Of a DNA stretch of 64,000 nucleotides, positions 54,033 through 63,623 are shown piece by piece (position 1 is the stretch's first letter; each line of letters opens with the position of its first letter). Source of the stretch: Peribacillus simplex (lineage in GTDB: Bacteria; Bacillota; Bacilli; Bacillales; DSM-1321). A program made the translations under genes and the position numbers. Below the pieces are notes generated by a model. The model did not search any database, was not told where the DNA came from, and was given only the letters and a program-made list of their open reading frames with translations. Location of the stretch: positions 806,001 to 870,000 of the forward strand of contig NZ_FTMX01000002.1 of the NCBI RefSeq assembly GCF_900156045.1, written 5' to 3'.

Positions 54033-55667
54033 TCATCCAGCGTTCTTTTTATCAGTTTGAGATGCAATGTTGTTCTCCATCAATCTTAAGTCTTCATTTA
54101 CCCTTTGTCCTTGTTCCAAATATTCTGTTTGGAATCCACTCTTTATTGCCCAACTATAAAACCCTAGAGATAAACATGTAATGATGACCATATCCCAGCC
54201 AAATGGGATTATGTTTAGTCCACCAAACTTTTCACTGCCTAAGTATGAAACGGTCATCATACAAAGTAAGTAAACAACCATCCAAAGCCCTGCTGAAAAG
54301 TTTTGACGGAATCCCTTCCACTTTATTTTTGATTGATAATAGAAATAAACGGGAAGACCAATCATAATGATAAATAATACTTGTCCTGTCAGTGGCCATC
54401 TTGCCCAATACAGAACCAAAGAGGCAAAAACAAAGCCCAGTGGTGCAATGATGCTTAATCCTTTTAGACGTAATGGTCTGTATAAATTCTGACCTGTGCG
54501 CCTTAATGTCATAACTGTTACTGGACCTGTAATATAAGAGACTAATGTCGCAACCGAGATAACCTCTGCCAAAACGCCCCAGCCTCTAAACATGAATAAA
54601 AAGAAGAAAGAAACACCTAGATTAAAAAACATGGCTTGACGAGGGATACCATAAAGTGGATGCAGTTTTCCAAAAACGCTTGGCAAATATTTATTCTTTT
54701 CCATTCCATAAAGCATTCGTGACGTTGTCGCCGTGTATGTTATTCCTGTCCCGGAAGGAGAAATAAACGCATCCACATATAGTAAAATAACTAACCAGTT
54801 TATGCCTAGAACAATTGCTAAGTCAGCAAACGGTGAATTGAAATTCAAATGTTGCCATCCGTTCACGATCATGGATGGATCCACGGCTCCAATAAACGCA
54901 ACCTGTAATAAAACATAGATGACCGTTGCAATTAAAATGGATCCAATTACTGCAATTGGGATCGAACGTCCAGGATTCTTTGCCTCACCTGCCATATTAA
55001 TTGGACTTTGAAACCCATTAAATGCAAAGATGATACCAGAAGTTGCTACAGCAGTAAGTACACTTGCCCAACCATTGGGAGCGATACTTCCTGCAGAGGT
55101 AAAATTGGATCCATGAAACCCGGCAAATAAAAGTGACCCAATCGTAAGTCCAGGGATAATAACCTTAAAGACTGTAATAAATGAATTAGCTTTCGAAAAC
55201 AAACTAACTGTCCAGTAATTCAATAAAAAGTAGACGATCAATAAGGCAGAGGCAATTGCCAAGCCTTCCCCAGTAAGACTTCCGTTTTCTACTAATCCAT
55301 GTGTCCACCGTGCCCATTCCCATGACCATGAGCTCATATATTGAACAGAAGCGATCGCTTCAACTGGAATTACGGAAACGATTGCAATCCAGTTTGCCCA
55401 ACCTGCAAGAAACCCTAAAAATGAACCATGAGAGTATTGCGTGTATTTTACCATTCCCCCAGCTTCAGGAAACATAGACCCTAATTCACTGTAAGAAAGT
55501 GCGATAAATAAAATAACGACCATCCCGATAATCCAAGAGATAATGGCAGCTGGTCCTGCAATTTGTGCCGCTCTCCAAGCTCCGAATAACCAACCTGAGC
55601 CAATTATGGACCCTAGTCCTACCATCGTTAACGAAAATGTTCCCATCTTTCGCTGCAAATTATTCAT
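54033..55667 (-). CDS. APC-superfamily amino acid permease (probably glutamine/glutamate-linked)
   Basis: The 544-residue, 12-helix permease starts MVGLGSIIGSGWLFGAWRAAQIAGPAAIISWIIG, a typical APC helix-1 region, and has SELGSMFPEAGGMVKYTQYSHG after helix 2. It follows the glutaminase gene by 163 bases on the same strand. In B. subtilis glsA is paired with glnT, a carrier of a different (AgcS) family; here an APC permease takes that place. That makes glutamine or glutamate the likely substrate, by context only. Its C-terminal tail is soluble and charged. Confidence 0.82.
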   Translation of the reverse strand: MNNLQRKMGTFSLTMVGLGSIIGSGWLFGAWRAAQIAGPAAIISWIIGMVVILFIALSYSELGSMFPEAGGMVKYTQYSHGSFLGFLAGWANWIAIVSVIPVEAIASVQYMSSWSWEWARWTHGLVENGSLTGEGLAIASALLIVYFLLNYWTVSLFSKANSFITVFKVIIPGLTIGSLLFAGFHGSNFTSAGSIAPNGWASVLTAVATSGIIFAFNGFQSPINMAGEAKNPGRSIPIAVIGSILIATVIYVLLQVAFIGAVDPSMIVNGWQHLNFNSPFADLAIVLGINWLVILLYVDAFISPSGTGITYTATTSRMLYGMEKNKYLPSVFGKLHPLYGIPRQAMFFNLGVSFFFLFMFRGWGVLAEVISVATLVSYITGPVTVMTLRRTGQNLYRPLRLKGLSIIAPLGFVFASLVLYWARWPLTGQVLFIIMIGLPVYFYYQSKIKWKGFRQNFSAGLWMVVYLLCMMTVSYLGSEKFGGLNIIPFGWDMVIITCLSLGFYSWAIKSGFQTEYLEQGQRVNEDLRLMENNIASQTDKKNAG

Positions 55668-55830
55668 ATGTTCATCACCATGCTTTCCAAAATTATTCCT
55701 TTATAAAGGTCTTAAAGTAATTGGATTTATGATTGGTCTCAAGTACATCCAACTGAATCTTAATGTAATTGCTGCATTACATCACCTCTTGTAAAATATT
55801 ACTTTTTTATAAGAACAAATTTTATTACTT

Positions 55831-56853
55831 TTAGAAAATACTTAAATCCCATTCCTGTGCCATTTGTTTCAATAACATACTACCTGTTACGCTATTCCCA
55901 TATTCATCGATGGCAGGTCCGTAAATACCAATGCCACATCCATCTTGAAAAGGCATACCGCTTCTGGCACTTGGAGGAACTAATGCCATAATCCCGCCAG
56001 ATACTCCACTTTTGGCTGGCACGCCAACAAAAGCCGCAAATTTCCCCGAAGCATTGTACATTCCACAAGTAAGCATTAATGCTTTGGCCAGCTTAGCCAC
56101 TTTTTTAGGGAGTACTTGTTCTTTACGGATAGGATGGTATCCATCTTGTGCAAGAATCAGTCCAAGCAAGGCTATGTCTTCTGTGGTTACTTCTATGGAA
56201 CATTGCTTGAGGTAAACCTCTAAAGCTTCCTCTACATCCGATTCTAAATAATTCGTCTCTTTTAAATAATGAGCTAAAGCTCTATTTCTATGGGAAGTTT
56301 GCCACTCAGATTGATACACTTCCTCATTGATGGTCGGGCGCTTCCCTAACAAATTTTCAAATAATGCATAGAGAAATTCCAATTTCTTTTGTGAAGAATC
56401 CCCTGGGAGAAGCGATGCTATGGTAATCGCCCCTGCATTTATCATAGGATTAAACGGTTTTCCCGGCTTATGCATTTCTAAACGAATTATTGAATTGAAA
56501 GCATCCCCAGTTGGTTCCACATCGACCCTCTCTAACACATAAGAAATGCCGCAACCCAAGCATGCGGCTATAAAGCTGAGCACCTTTGAAATACTTTGCA
56601 GCGTGAAGGGGACTTCCCAATCCCCTGTCTTCATCATTGTTCCACCAGGCTCAAGTATGCAAATGCCCAATTTCGATAAATGTGCATTTCTCAAAGCCGG
56701 TATATAATTGGCGGTTTTCCCTTCAGCAGCAAAGGATCTGTAATGTGCTACCCATTCATCTAAGTCGGCTTTTCTTTGACTATTAACGTGAATGTCATAC
56801 TCTTTTGACAATTCTTCAATCACATTCTTCCACCTCTTCAGTTGTTGTATCAT
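55831..56853 (-). CDS. glsA: Glutaminase
   Basis: The 340-residue enzyme hydrolyses glutamine to glutamate and ammonia (serine-dependent beta-lactamase-like family). The catalytic SxxK is S87-K90 in PFTLQSISKVLSF; NPMINAGAI and the C-terminal GVSGGIMALVPP block are also typical. It is about 15-30 residues longer than most, mainly at the N-terminus (a KRWKNVIEELSKEYD helix). The gene is divergent from glnK-glnL, and a GlnL-type direct repeat at 57001-57016 is upstream, so it is very probably induced by glutamine through that system. Confidence 0.93.
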   Translation of the reverse strand: MIQQLKRWKNVIEELSKEYDIHVNSQRKADLDEWVAHYRSFAAEGKTANYIPALRNAHLSKLGICILEPGGTMMKTGDWEVPFTLQSISKVLSFIAACLGCGISYVLERVDVEPTGDAFNSIIRLEMHKPGKPFNPMINAGAITIASLLPGDSSQKKLEFLYALFENLLGKRPTINEEVYQSEWQTSHRNRALAHYLKETNYLESDVEEALEVYLKQCSIEVTTEDIALLGLILAQDGYHPIRKEQVLPKKVAKLAKALMLTCGMYNASGKFAAFVGVPAKSGVSGGIMALVPPSARSGMPFQDGCGIGIYGPAIDEYGNSVTGSMLLKQMAQEWDLSIF

Positions 56854-57000
56854 TATATTTTCTATATGAGCGTTTTACCGAATGCCATCAAGCTTACATG
56901 TAATAGATTCGATGAAAACATAATGAATATTCTAAAAATTGTTAAGCGCTTTCAAAAATGTCTATCTAAGATAATTTTAAATTGGGAACTACATAATCAT

Positions 57001-57016
57001 ACGAAAACCTACAAAA
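57001..57016 (-). promoter_or_regulatory. GlnL-type direct-repeat operator
   Basis: On the minus strand it reads TTTTGT-AGGT-TTTCGT. The published B. subtilis GlnL site is TTTTGT, four bases, TTTTGT, so this differs at one base. It lies about 150 bases upstream of glsA and on the same intergenic region as glnK. Confidence 0.75.
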
Positions 57017-57145
57017 TCAAAAAAATAAAAATCAAAAAAACCGTGATTTTTACACATGTTCCGTTACCATTTTTTGTGGATAGAAAAACAGATTGGTTTT
57101 GCCATAATTGGTTATAAGCCGTTCTATTCAGGAACAAAGTAAGCG

Positions 57146-57174
57146 TTGTATTGAGGCCGATGAAACTGTATACT
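57146..57174 (+). promoter_or_regulatory. Promoter of glnK-glnL
   Basis: TTGTAT (57146-57151) and TATACT (57169-57174) are spaced by 17 bases. Its -10 box lies inside the frame upstream of the TTG at 57205, so translation must start after it. Confidence 0.65.
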
Positions 57175-57204
57175 GATTTTTTAAACAAATTGGGAGGTGA
57201 CGAC

Positions 57205-58515
57205 TTGAATCTCAGTACGTTAATGAAAAAAGAGGTCAATATCCTTGCTTTGATGTTGTTAACAGTGCCGTTAGCAGGCGAATTGAGTTTTTATCCTTTA
57301 AATGAAACGTTCCGGGTAAGTTTTGGTCCGCCTGTACTTTTCTTCTTTTTACTATTATTACAGAAAACTCCTGCCATTTTTTCGGGCTTCCTGACAGGAA
57401 TAATGGTTGTGGTTTTTCGTATTCTAATAGATTTTTTCATGCATGATAGTTTTTCCTGGGCTTCCGCATTTCAATATCATTTTCCAAGTTTCTTTTTTTA
57501 TTTCACCTACTCCTTTCTTTTTTATTTAGTGAAAATCAATCGCTTTCAAAACCGATCGTTGATTATTGGATTTATTGGTCTTATTATCGAAATATTGTCT
57601 GACTCAATAGAATTGATCTTTCAATATATTGTATTAGAAACAACAATTACGTTAGGTTCACTAAACGAGATGATCATGATCGCATTCGCCCACAGTTTTA
57701 TCGTTTTAAGCTTTTTTAATATGATGAAACTATATGAAGCACAATCAAGGGAGCGGCAAATCAGAAAACAAAATGAACATATGCTGATGCTCATTTCCAA
57801 TTTATACGAGGAAACGATCCACTTAAAAAAAACATTAAAAAATGCAGAGAATATTACAAAAAAATCGTATGATTTGTATCGAGAATTAAAAGTACTGGAA
57901 AAACGGGAAAAGCAACATCATGTTCATACTGAGCCATATAGTCAAAAAGCATTGCGCATCGCGGGTGAAATGCATGAAGTCAAGAAAGATAATCAACGAA
58001 TTTTTGCTGGTCTCTCCAAATTGATTTCCAATGAGAGTTTTAAGGATTATATGAATGCTGCTGAACTTTTTCATTTAATTATCCGAATTAATGAAAAGTA
58101 TGCCTTATCACTAGGAAAGGATATTCATTTCGAATACTCATTAGATGGAACAAACGGTTCACATTATCACGTATATACCGTGTTATCTCTTTTCAATAAT
58201 TTAGTGGCTAATGCAGTGGAAGCAATTAAAGAAAAGGGAATCGTCCGTTTAAGTTTGTGTGAAATTCGCGACAATGTAGAATTTAAAGTCACTGATACAG
58301 GACCTGGAATTCCTCAAAAATATCAGACTGTCATATTCAAACCTGGATTCACTTCAAAATATGATCATTTAGGGACACCTTCAACAGGGATTGGTCTCTC
58401 TTATGTTAAAGAAGTCGTAAAAGAACTGGGAGGCGATATCCTGTTTGAGAATAGTTTTAACGGCGCCGTTTTTACAATAAAATTACCCATTCATAAGTTG
58501 ATCCAGAAAGGATGA
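57205..58515 (+). CDS. glnK: Glutamine-sensing histidine kinase GlnK (YcbA-like)
   Basis: From TTG 57205 (GGAGGTGA in front) the protein is 436 residues. The N-terminal half has five to six membrane segments, then a coiled coil (about 190-235) and the kinase part. The likely phosphoacceptor is the His in AGEMHEVKKDNQRI; the ATP-binding domain shows NNLVANAVEAI (N box), DTGPGIP (G1) and STGIGLSYV (G2). An ATG at 57151 is also in frame but lies before the promoter -10 box. The response regulator gene starts 4 bases after the stop. B. subtilis GlnK-GlnL activates glutamine use. Confidence 0.9.
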   Translation: MNLSTLMKKEVNILALMLLTVPLAGELSFYPLNETFRVSFGPPVLFFFLLLLQKTPAIFSGFLTGIMVVVFRILIDFFMHDSFSWASAFQYHFPSFFFYFTYSFLFYLVKINRFQNRSLIIGFIGLIIEILSDSIELIFQYIVLETTITLGSLNEMIMIAFAHSFIVLSFFNMMKLYEAQSRERQIRKQNEHMLMLISNLYEETIHLKKTLKNAENITKKSYDLYRELKVLEKREKQHHVHTEPYSQKALRIAGEMHEVKKDNQRIFAGLSKLISNESFKDYMNAAELFHLIIRINEKYALSLGKDIHFEYSLDGTNGSHYHVYTVLSLFNNLVANAVEAIKEKGIVRLSLCEIRDNVEFKVTDTGPGIPQKYQTVIFKPGFTSKYDHLGTPSTGIGLSYVKEVVKELGGDILFENSFNGAVFTIKLPIHKLIQKG

Positions 58516-58519
58516 TTCC

Positions 58520-59467
58520 ATGCGTTTTTTTATAACAGATGATGATTGCGCCATACGTTCAAACTTAAGCCAAATTATAGAGAATGAAGATTTAGGAGAA
58601 GTGGTGGAGGAAGCCGAGGATGGAATTCTTTTAGAAGGACATATTTTGAATTTAAAACAAATTGATATATTATTTATTGATTTATTAATGCCCATCCGGG
58701 ATGGCATTGAGACACTTCGGCATATAAAAAGTACATTTAACGGGAAAATAATAATGATTTCACAGGTTGAATCAAAGGAGCTGATTGGTGAGGCATACTC
58801 GCTTGGAATCGATTATTACATTACTAAGCCAATCAATCGTATTGAAATATTAACAGTCATCCGAAAAGTCATGGAACGCATTCATTTAGAAAGATCGATC
58901 ACAAATATCCAGGCGTCATTAAACAGTGTATTGAATTTTGAACAGCCAAAAGTTGATAAATCCAATAGTTTTCATGAAAAAAGTATAAGAGAGGTCGGTG
59001 AATTCCTTTTATCCGAATTAGGGATCGTTGGAGAAAATGGTGCCAAAGATTTAATGGACATGCTTCAATATTTATTTATGTATGAACGGACTTTTACTTT
59101 TGGAAAGAATTTCCCCACCCTTAAAGATATCTTTGTAGAAATCACTAAAAAAAAGCTCGGTACATCCGCTTTGCAGGTTGATATCAATCGGGAAATAAAG
59201 GCTGCCGAACAACGAATACGCAGAACGATTAACCATTCGTTAAATCATTTTGCTTCGCTTGGTTTAACGGATTTTTCAAATCCTAAGTTTGAAAATTACG
59301 CTTCTAAATTTTTTGATTTCACGGTCGTTCGCCAAAAGATGAAAGAACTGCAAAATGATTCAACAATAGTTCTTTCACCTACCCGGGTAAATACAAAAAA
59401 GTTCATTCAAGTATTTTATTTCGAAGCGAAACGATTGAATCCTGATGAAATAATTAGATATAAATAA
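58520..59467 (+). CDS. glnL: Response regulator GlnL (YcbB-like)
   Basis: The 315-residue regulator has a receiver domain (1-120) with the acidic pocket D7-D9, the phosphoacceptor D54 in FIDLLMPIRDG and K103 in ITKPINR, and a C-terminal DNA-binding domain of the YcbB type (about 190-300, RRTINHSLNHFASLGLTDFSNPKFENYASKFFDF). It binds direct repeats of TTTTGT type. AGAAAGGATG precedes the ATG. It is co-translated with glnK. Confidence 0.92.
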   Translation: MRFFITDDDCAIRSNLSQIIENEDLGEVVEEAEDGILLEGHILNLKQIDILFIDLLMPIRDGIETLRHIKSTFNGKIIMISQVESKELIGEAYSLGIDYYITKPINRIEILTVIRKVMERIHLERSITNIQASLNSVLNFEQPKVDKSNSFHEKSIREVGEFLLSELGIVGENGAKDLMDMLQYLFMYERTFTFGKNFPTLKDIFVEITKKKLGTSALQVDINREIKAAEQRIRRTINHSLNHFASLGLTDFSNPKFENYASKFFDFTVVRQKMKELQNDSTIVLSPTRVNTKKFIQVFYFEAKRLNPDEIIRYK

Positions 59468-59500
59468 TAAACAAAAAACTGCAGAAGCACTAAAACATAA

Positions 59501-59530
59501 AATCCCCTGAAAGATTTCAGGGGATTTTTG
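59501..59530. terminator. Bidirectional terminator between glnL and the siderophore permease gene
   Basis: AATCCCCTGAAA (59501-59512) pairs with TTTCAGGGGATT (59515-59526), then TTT. Confidence 0.85.
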
Positions 59531-59537
59531 CAAGATT

Positions 59538-60545
59538 TTATTTTTTCAACAATAAATACATGAAATAAGGAGCACCGATCAATGCAACCATGATACCTGC
59601 AGGAATCCCCTCGGGTTCAATCATATTACGGCCTATTGTATCGGCAAGCAACAATAGCCATCCACCAATTAAAATGGCAACCGGAATGAATAGTTGATTT
59701 CGAGGTCCTACCAAAGATTTTGCAATATGCGGGGCCATAAGACCAATGAATGCAATGCCGCCTGTAACAGAAACGGCAGCCGCGGCCAGTGCTACAGCCG
59801 TGATTAGCAAAACGATCCGCTCCTTTTCAATCGATACACCCACCCCAATTGCGACCGGTTCACTTAAACCAAGCAGATTCAAACGATTTGCTTTATATAA
59901 AGTGAATGGAATGAGAATGATTAACCATGGAAGAATTGCCCAAATAAAAGGCCAATCCGTGCCCCAGATATTTCCCGCCAACCATTTTGCGATGAAATCG
60001 ACTTTGGCTCGTTCAGCAGATGATATGAGGACAATCATCAGGCCTGAAAGCGCCATTGAAAAACCAACCCCGATCAACACTAACCGAACGGGTTCAAGGC
60101 CGCTCCTTCTCTTGAATGAGAGGATATATATTAAAAAGGCCGTCAATAACGCACCGATAAAACCGACAAGCGGAATCATATAAACAAACGAACCAGCATC
60201 AATCGGGAAAAACAGAAAGAAAGCGGCAATGGCAACACCTGCTCCTGAGTTGATTCCGATGATTCCGGGATCGGCTAAATCATTGCGTGTAATTCCTTGA
60301 AGGATGGCTCCCGACAGTGCAAGGGCCATTCCTGCTAAAAGGGTAATGATGATTCGGGGTAATCGGACGGAAAATAATATGAATTCCTCTTTAAATGTCC
60401 CTTGCCCGATAAGTGTTGGAATCAGTCGCCCTAAAGAAAGATTCGAATATCCCGAACACGTCCCTATAATGATCGTAATGATAATGAGTGCGGATAACGC
60501 ACCTACTATCCATCGCTGTTTTTTGACTAAAGCTGACTGGATCAT
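59538..60545 (-). CDS. Iron-siderophore ABC transporter permease, FecCD family (YfhA-like)
   Basis: The 335-residue protein has about ten membrane segments and FecCD motifs: LPRIIITLLAGMALALSGAILQGITRNDLADPGIIGINSGAG near the start and GGIAFIGLMAPHIAKSLVGP with the conserved Gly region that couples to the ATPase. It overlaps the preceding permease gene by four bases (ATGA), so the two are translated together and form a heterodimeric channel. Best match by organisation is the B. subtilis YfiY-YfiZ-YfhA hydroxamate/citrate-type siderophore system. Confidence 0.92.
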   Translation of the reverse strand: MIQSALVKKQRWIVGALSALIIITIIIGTCSGYSNLSLGRLIPTLIGQGTFKEEFILFSVRLPRIIITLLAGMALALSGAILQGITRNDLADPGIIGINSGAGVAIAAFFLFFPIDAGSFVYMIPLVGFIGALLTAFLIYILSFKRRSGLEPVRLVLIGVGFSMALSGLMIVLISSAERAKVDFIAKWLAGNIWGTDWPFIWAILPWLIILIPFTLYKANRLNLLGLSEPVAIGVGVSIEKERIVLLITAVALAAAAVSVTGGIAFIGLMAPHIAKSLVGPRNQLFIPVAILIGGWLLLLADTIGRNMIEPEGIPAGIMVALIGAPYFMYLLLKK

Positions 60546-61552
60546 GAAAATGCTTTACCTCCTTTACGCACGATTAGGAGGAAGAAAGGTAAACCTATCA
60601 TCGCAACAATCGCTACCACAGGTGTTTCATATGGAGAATTGATTGTACGGCCGATCGTATCGGCAAGTAGCATGAAAGTGGCTCCTAAAATCGCGGACAT
60701 AGGCAGGATGAATCGATAATCCGTACCCACGAAAGCCCGGACCATATGGGGGACCATTAACCCGATGAATACCAAATTTCCAACAAGTGCAACGGCAGCG
60801 CCTGCCAGGAGAATGATGACTACAAAGAGAACCGCCTTAATTTGTGTTGTCTTTTGACCTAATCCTACCGCCACTTCTTCACTTAAGCTTAGTATGGTGA
60901 GCTGTCTGGAAAAGATAAGGGAGATCAGGATGCCTATTAAAATGAAAGGGACGATTACACGAAGCTGGTCCCATGATGTTCCGATATTCCCGCCTGCAGT
61001 CCACATCGATACATCTTTTGATACTTTGAAATATATGCCGACGCCTTGCGAAACGGCAAAAAGGAATGCAGAGACTGCAGCACCAGCCAATACGATCCGT
61101 AAAGGAGAAAATCCTCCCTTTTTCATCGCACCGATCCCGAAAACCATGGTTGCCCCCACAGCGGAACCTATAAAACACGCAATCATGATCCCTAAATTAT
61201 TGGCATTTGGAATGAATGCCAAAGTAATGGCGAGACCTGCATTGGCTCCTGCCGTCAATCCAAGCAGCCCCGGATCAGCAAGTGGATTCCTAGTCATTCC
61301 CTGCATGATGGCACCGGAAACGGCAAGTGCTGCACCCACAAAGATTGCCCCCACTTCACGAGGGAAACGGATTTCCCGGATGATTGAAAGCTTTTCACCA
61401 GCAGCATTTGATGTCAGTGCTTGCCAGACATCTTTTACGGTAACATCCGCCGCCCCAAATGCCATTGAAATAATGAACATGCCTATGAATAGAGCGATCC
61501 CTATGATCAGTTTATATATAAATGGGATGAAACGTTGATTTTCATTAGTCAT
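60542..61552 (-). CDS. Iron-siderophore ABC transporter permease, FecCD family (YfiZ-like)
   Basis: The 336-residue partner permease shows FPREVGAIFVGAALAVSGAIMQGMTRNPLADPGLLGLTAGAN and GNLVFIGLMVPHMVRAFVGTDYR, the FecCD signature and coupling segments. It lies 66 bases after the binding-protein gene and overlaps the second permease gene by four bases. Confidence 0.92.
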   Translation of the reverse strand: MTNENQRFIPFIYKLIIGIALFIGMFIISMAFGAADVTVKDVWQALTSNAAGEKLSIIREIRFPREVGAIFVGAALAVSGAIMQGMTRNPLADPGLLGLTAGANAGLAITLAFIPNANNLGIMIACFIGSAVGATMVFGIGAMKKGGFSPLRIVLAGAAVSAFLFAVSQGVGIYFKVSKDVSMWTAGGNIGTSWDQLRVIVPFILIGILISLIFSRQLTILSLSEEVAVGLGQKTTQIKAVLFVVIILLAGAAVALVGNLVFIGLMVPHMVRAFVGTDYRFILPMSAILGATFMLLADTIGRTINSPYETPVVAIVAMIGLPFFLLIVRKGGKAFS

Positions 61553-61618
61553 CTGTCTCTCTCATCTCTTTTTTATAGAATAAAAGGAGAGGAATTGGAA
61601 TCCCTCTCCCTCGCTGTA

Positions 61619-62539
61619 TTATTTTCCAAGAAAACTTTTGGAAAAGAAGTCTAATTGGTATTCTAATGTTATTGGATCATTGAAGTAGAATTTTTTTGCA
61701 TCAGCTTCATATAGTTGATTGTTTTTAACGGCAGGTATGTTTTTAAACGTATCTGTTTGTTGGAATGAATTGTCCTGATCTTTGTTATTGCTCAAAATCA
61801 CATAATCACCGGCATAGTCTTTAAGGACTTCTAATGATAAAGCAAAGTAACCATCTTTCAATGCCGTTTCTTTTACCTTTTCAGGCATGCCCAATTTCAT
61901 TTCTTGATAAAGGATTTCCGTTCCACGGCCCCAATTATCGCCGTATACATAGAACTGCTTGTCAAACTTTTCAAAAACGGAAACGGTAGCATCTTCACCA
62001 ATTTTAGCCTTAATTTCATCACCAGTGGTTTTTGCCCGTTTTTTGAAATCATCCACCCATGCTTGGGCTTCTTTTTCTTTATTCAAAAGTTTACCGATTT
62101 CTACATGTTGTGTTAAATAGTCCACTTTTCCGTATGTATACGTTACAGTTGGAGCAATTTCCTTTAATTTATCAACATTTTTAATCGTTGATAAACCAAT
62201 GATTAAATCCGGATTCAACTCGATGATTTTTTCCAGGTTTTCGTCCGTCACTTCTTCGACATCTTTTAGCTCTTTAAAGTTCGGGTTCATTTTAGACCAC
62301 GAATCAACCCCTACAAGGTTAACATCCAATGCCATTACGTTACCTGCGAAAGAAGATAGTACTAAAACACGCTGAGGATCTGCAGGCACTTCAACAGGAC
62401 CATTTTCAGATTGGTACGTGATTGTACCTGATTTTTCCTTTTTTGAAGCAGTGCTTTTTTCTTTTTCGGTTGACTCGTTACCGCAAGCACTAATAATTAA
62501 CACTAACAGCAGAATAAACGGGATCATTATCTTTTTCAT
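61619..62539 (-). CDS. Siderophore-binding lipoprotein (YfiY-like)
   Basis: A 306-residue class III substrate-binding protein with a lipoprotein signal peptide: MKKIMIPFILLLVLIISAC, with the lipid-anchored Cys at residue 19. The mature part has EVPADPQRVLVLSSFAGNVMAL and ELNPDLIIGLS segments typical of siderophore receptors. The first 50 bases overlap, in another frame, the end of the ATPase gene. The ATG has GGAGATTTG 12 bases upstream. Ligand (schizokinen, ferric citrate or similar) is not certain. Confidence 0.92.
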   Translation of the reverse strand: MKKIMIPFILLLVLIISACGNESTEKEKSTASKKEKSGTITYQSENGPVEVPADPQRVLVLSSFAGNVMALDVNLVGVDSWSKMNPNFKELKDVEEVTDENLEKIIELNPDLIIGLSTIKNVDKLKEIAPTVTYTYGKVDYLTQHVEIGKLLNKEKEAQAWVDDFKKRAKTTGDEIKAKIGEDATVSVFEKFDKQFYVYGDNWGRGTEILYQEMKLGMPEKVKETALKDGYFALSLEVLKDYAGDYVILSNNKDQDNSFQQTDTFKNIPAVKNNQLYEADAKKFYFNDPITLEYQLDFFSKSFLGK

Positions 62540-63338
62540 TTGTTGTCAAATCTCCTTTTAATAAATTGTATGTGCTGCACATTGGTTTGTTCGTCCGTTG
62601 ATCTCGTCCGATTACCGCATCAATATGGAATACTTCCTTAAGCACTTCATGAGTGATGACTTCTTCACAATCTCCCGCTTTGACTATTTCCCCGTCCTTT
62701 AAGGCAATGATATAGTCGGCAAAGCGAGCAGCTTGGTTTAAATCATGAAGAACCATGACGATTGTACGTTCCTGTTCCACATTCAGCCTCTGTAATAATT
62801 CTAGAACCTCCAGTTGATGCGCCATGTCCAAATAGGTGGTCGGCTCATCAAGGAAGATTATTTCCGTTTCCTGGGCAAGGGCCATCGCAATCCAAACACG
62901 CTGGCGCTGACCTCCTGAAAGAGCATCAACCGGACGGAACTTGAAGTCTTTCGTGCCGGTCACTTCAAGTGCCCAATCAATCACATCATAGTCTTTTTGG
63001 GTGAGACGCCCAAAACCTTTTTGATAGGGAAAGCGCCCATATGATACGAGCTCCCCAACCGTCAATCCGCTTGCACTCTCGGGAGTCTGAGGAAGTATGG
63101 CCATTTTTCTTGCAAGGATCTTAGTGCTTTCTTTTGAAATATTCACCCCATCCAAAACAACCGAACCTGATTGATTTGGAATGATCCTGGTGATCGCTTT
63201 CAAAAGTGTCGATTTCCCACAACCATTTGAACCGATGATCGTTGTGATTTTTTTATCCGGAATTTTCACACTGAGATCTTTTACAATTAAACGTTCACCA
63301 TAACCAATTTCTAAATTCTCTGTATATAGGCGAACCAT
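62490..63338 (-). CDS. Siderophore ABC transporter ATPase (FecE/YusV-like)
   Basis: The 282-residue ATPase has Walker A GSNGCGKST (36-44), the ABC signature LSGGQRQRV, Walker B IIFLDEPTTYLD and the switch HDLNQAARFADY. In B. subtilis YusV energises several siderophore importers from a separate locus; here the ATPase is the first gene of the operon. The last 17 codons overlap the lipoprotein gene. Transcription starts at the Fur-controlled promoter just upstream. Confidence 0.93.
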   Translation of the reverse strand: MVRLYTENLEIGYGERLIVKDLSVKIPDKKITTIIGSNGCGKSTLLKAITRIIPNQSGSVVLDGVNISKESTKILARKMAILPQTPESASGLTVGELVSYGRFPYQKGFGRLTQKDYDVIDWALEVTGTKDFKFRPVDALSGGQRQRVWIAMALAQETEIIFLDEPTTYLDMAHQLEVLELLQRLNVEQERTIVMVLHDLNQAARFADYIIALKDGEIVKAGDCEEVITHEVLKEVFHIDAVIGRDQRTNKPMCSTYNLLKGDLTTNEKDNDPVYSAVSVNY

Positions 63339-63383
63339 TTTTCAACCTCCATTTACTGAAAAATAGGTAAGTAAAAAGTCAAA

Positions 63384-63398
63384 TGAAAATGATTATCA
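63384..63398 (-). promoter_or_regulatory. Fur box
   Basis: TGAAAATGATTATCA matches the Fur 7-1-7 consensus TGATAATNATTATCA at 14 of 15 positions. It lies between the -10 box and the ATPase start, so Fur-iron would block transcription. Confidence 0.88.
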
Positions 63399-63415
63399 TT
63401 ATCCATTACTTAATT

Positions 63416-63444
63416 ACTATAATTCTATCTATATATATTGTCAA
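63416..63444 (-). promoter_or_regulatory. Promoter of the siderophore importer operon
   Basis: On the minus strand TTGACA (63444-63439) and TATAGT (63421-63416) are spaced by 17 bases. Confidence 0.85.
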
Positions 63445-63524
63445 TGGTAATTTCATGGGTATATAAGAAGAACTTCTGACAGGATTTTTTGAGACGAACC
63501 GTATATACCTACTGACAAATGAAA

Positions 63525-63564
63525 GCAGTAAAGGTCCCGGAAACATTTCCGGGACCTCTACTGC
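63525..63564. terminator. Long hairpin downstream of the nitroreductase gene
   Basis: Arms of 19 bases (63525-63543 and 63546-63564) pair with one mismatch. It follows the NfrA-like gene on the minus strand and precedes the siderophore promoter, isolating the two units. Confidence 0.75.
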
Positions 63565-63623
63565 TTGGCTCATTGAAAGATGCCCCTTATGGGGAAGGCA
63601 AGAATATTCCTAATTTACAACAA

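Noticed and set aside
56940..56954. Cre-like TGTTAAGCGCTTTCA upstream of glsA
   Set aside because: The spacing is one base longer than the CcpA consensus, so I do not call it, although the position would fit.
57151..57204. ATG start for glnK at 57151
   Set aside because: A sigma-A-type promoter has its -10 box at 57169-57174, after that ATG, and the TTG at 57205 has a strong ribosome binding site.
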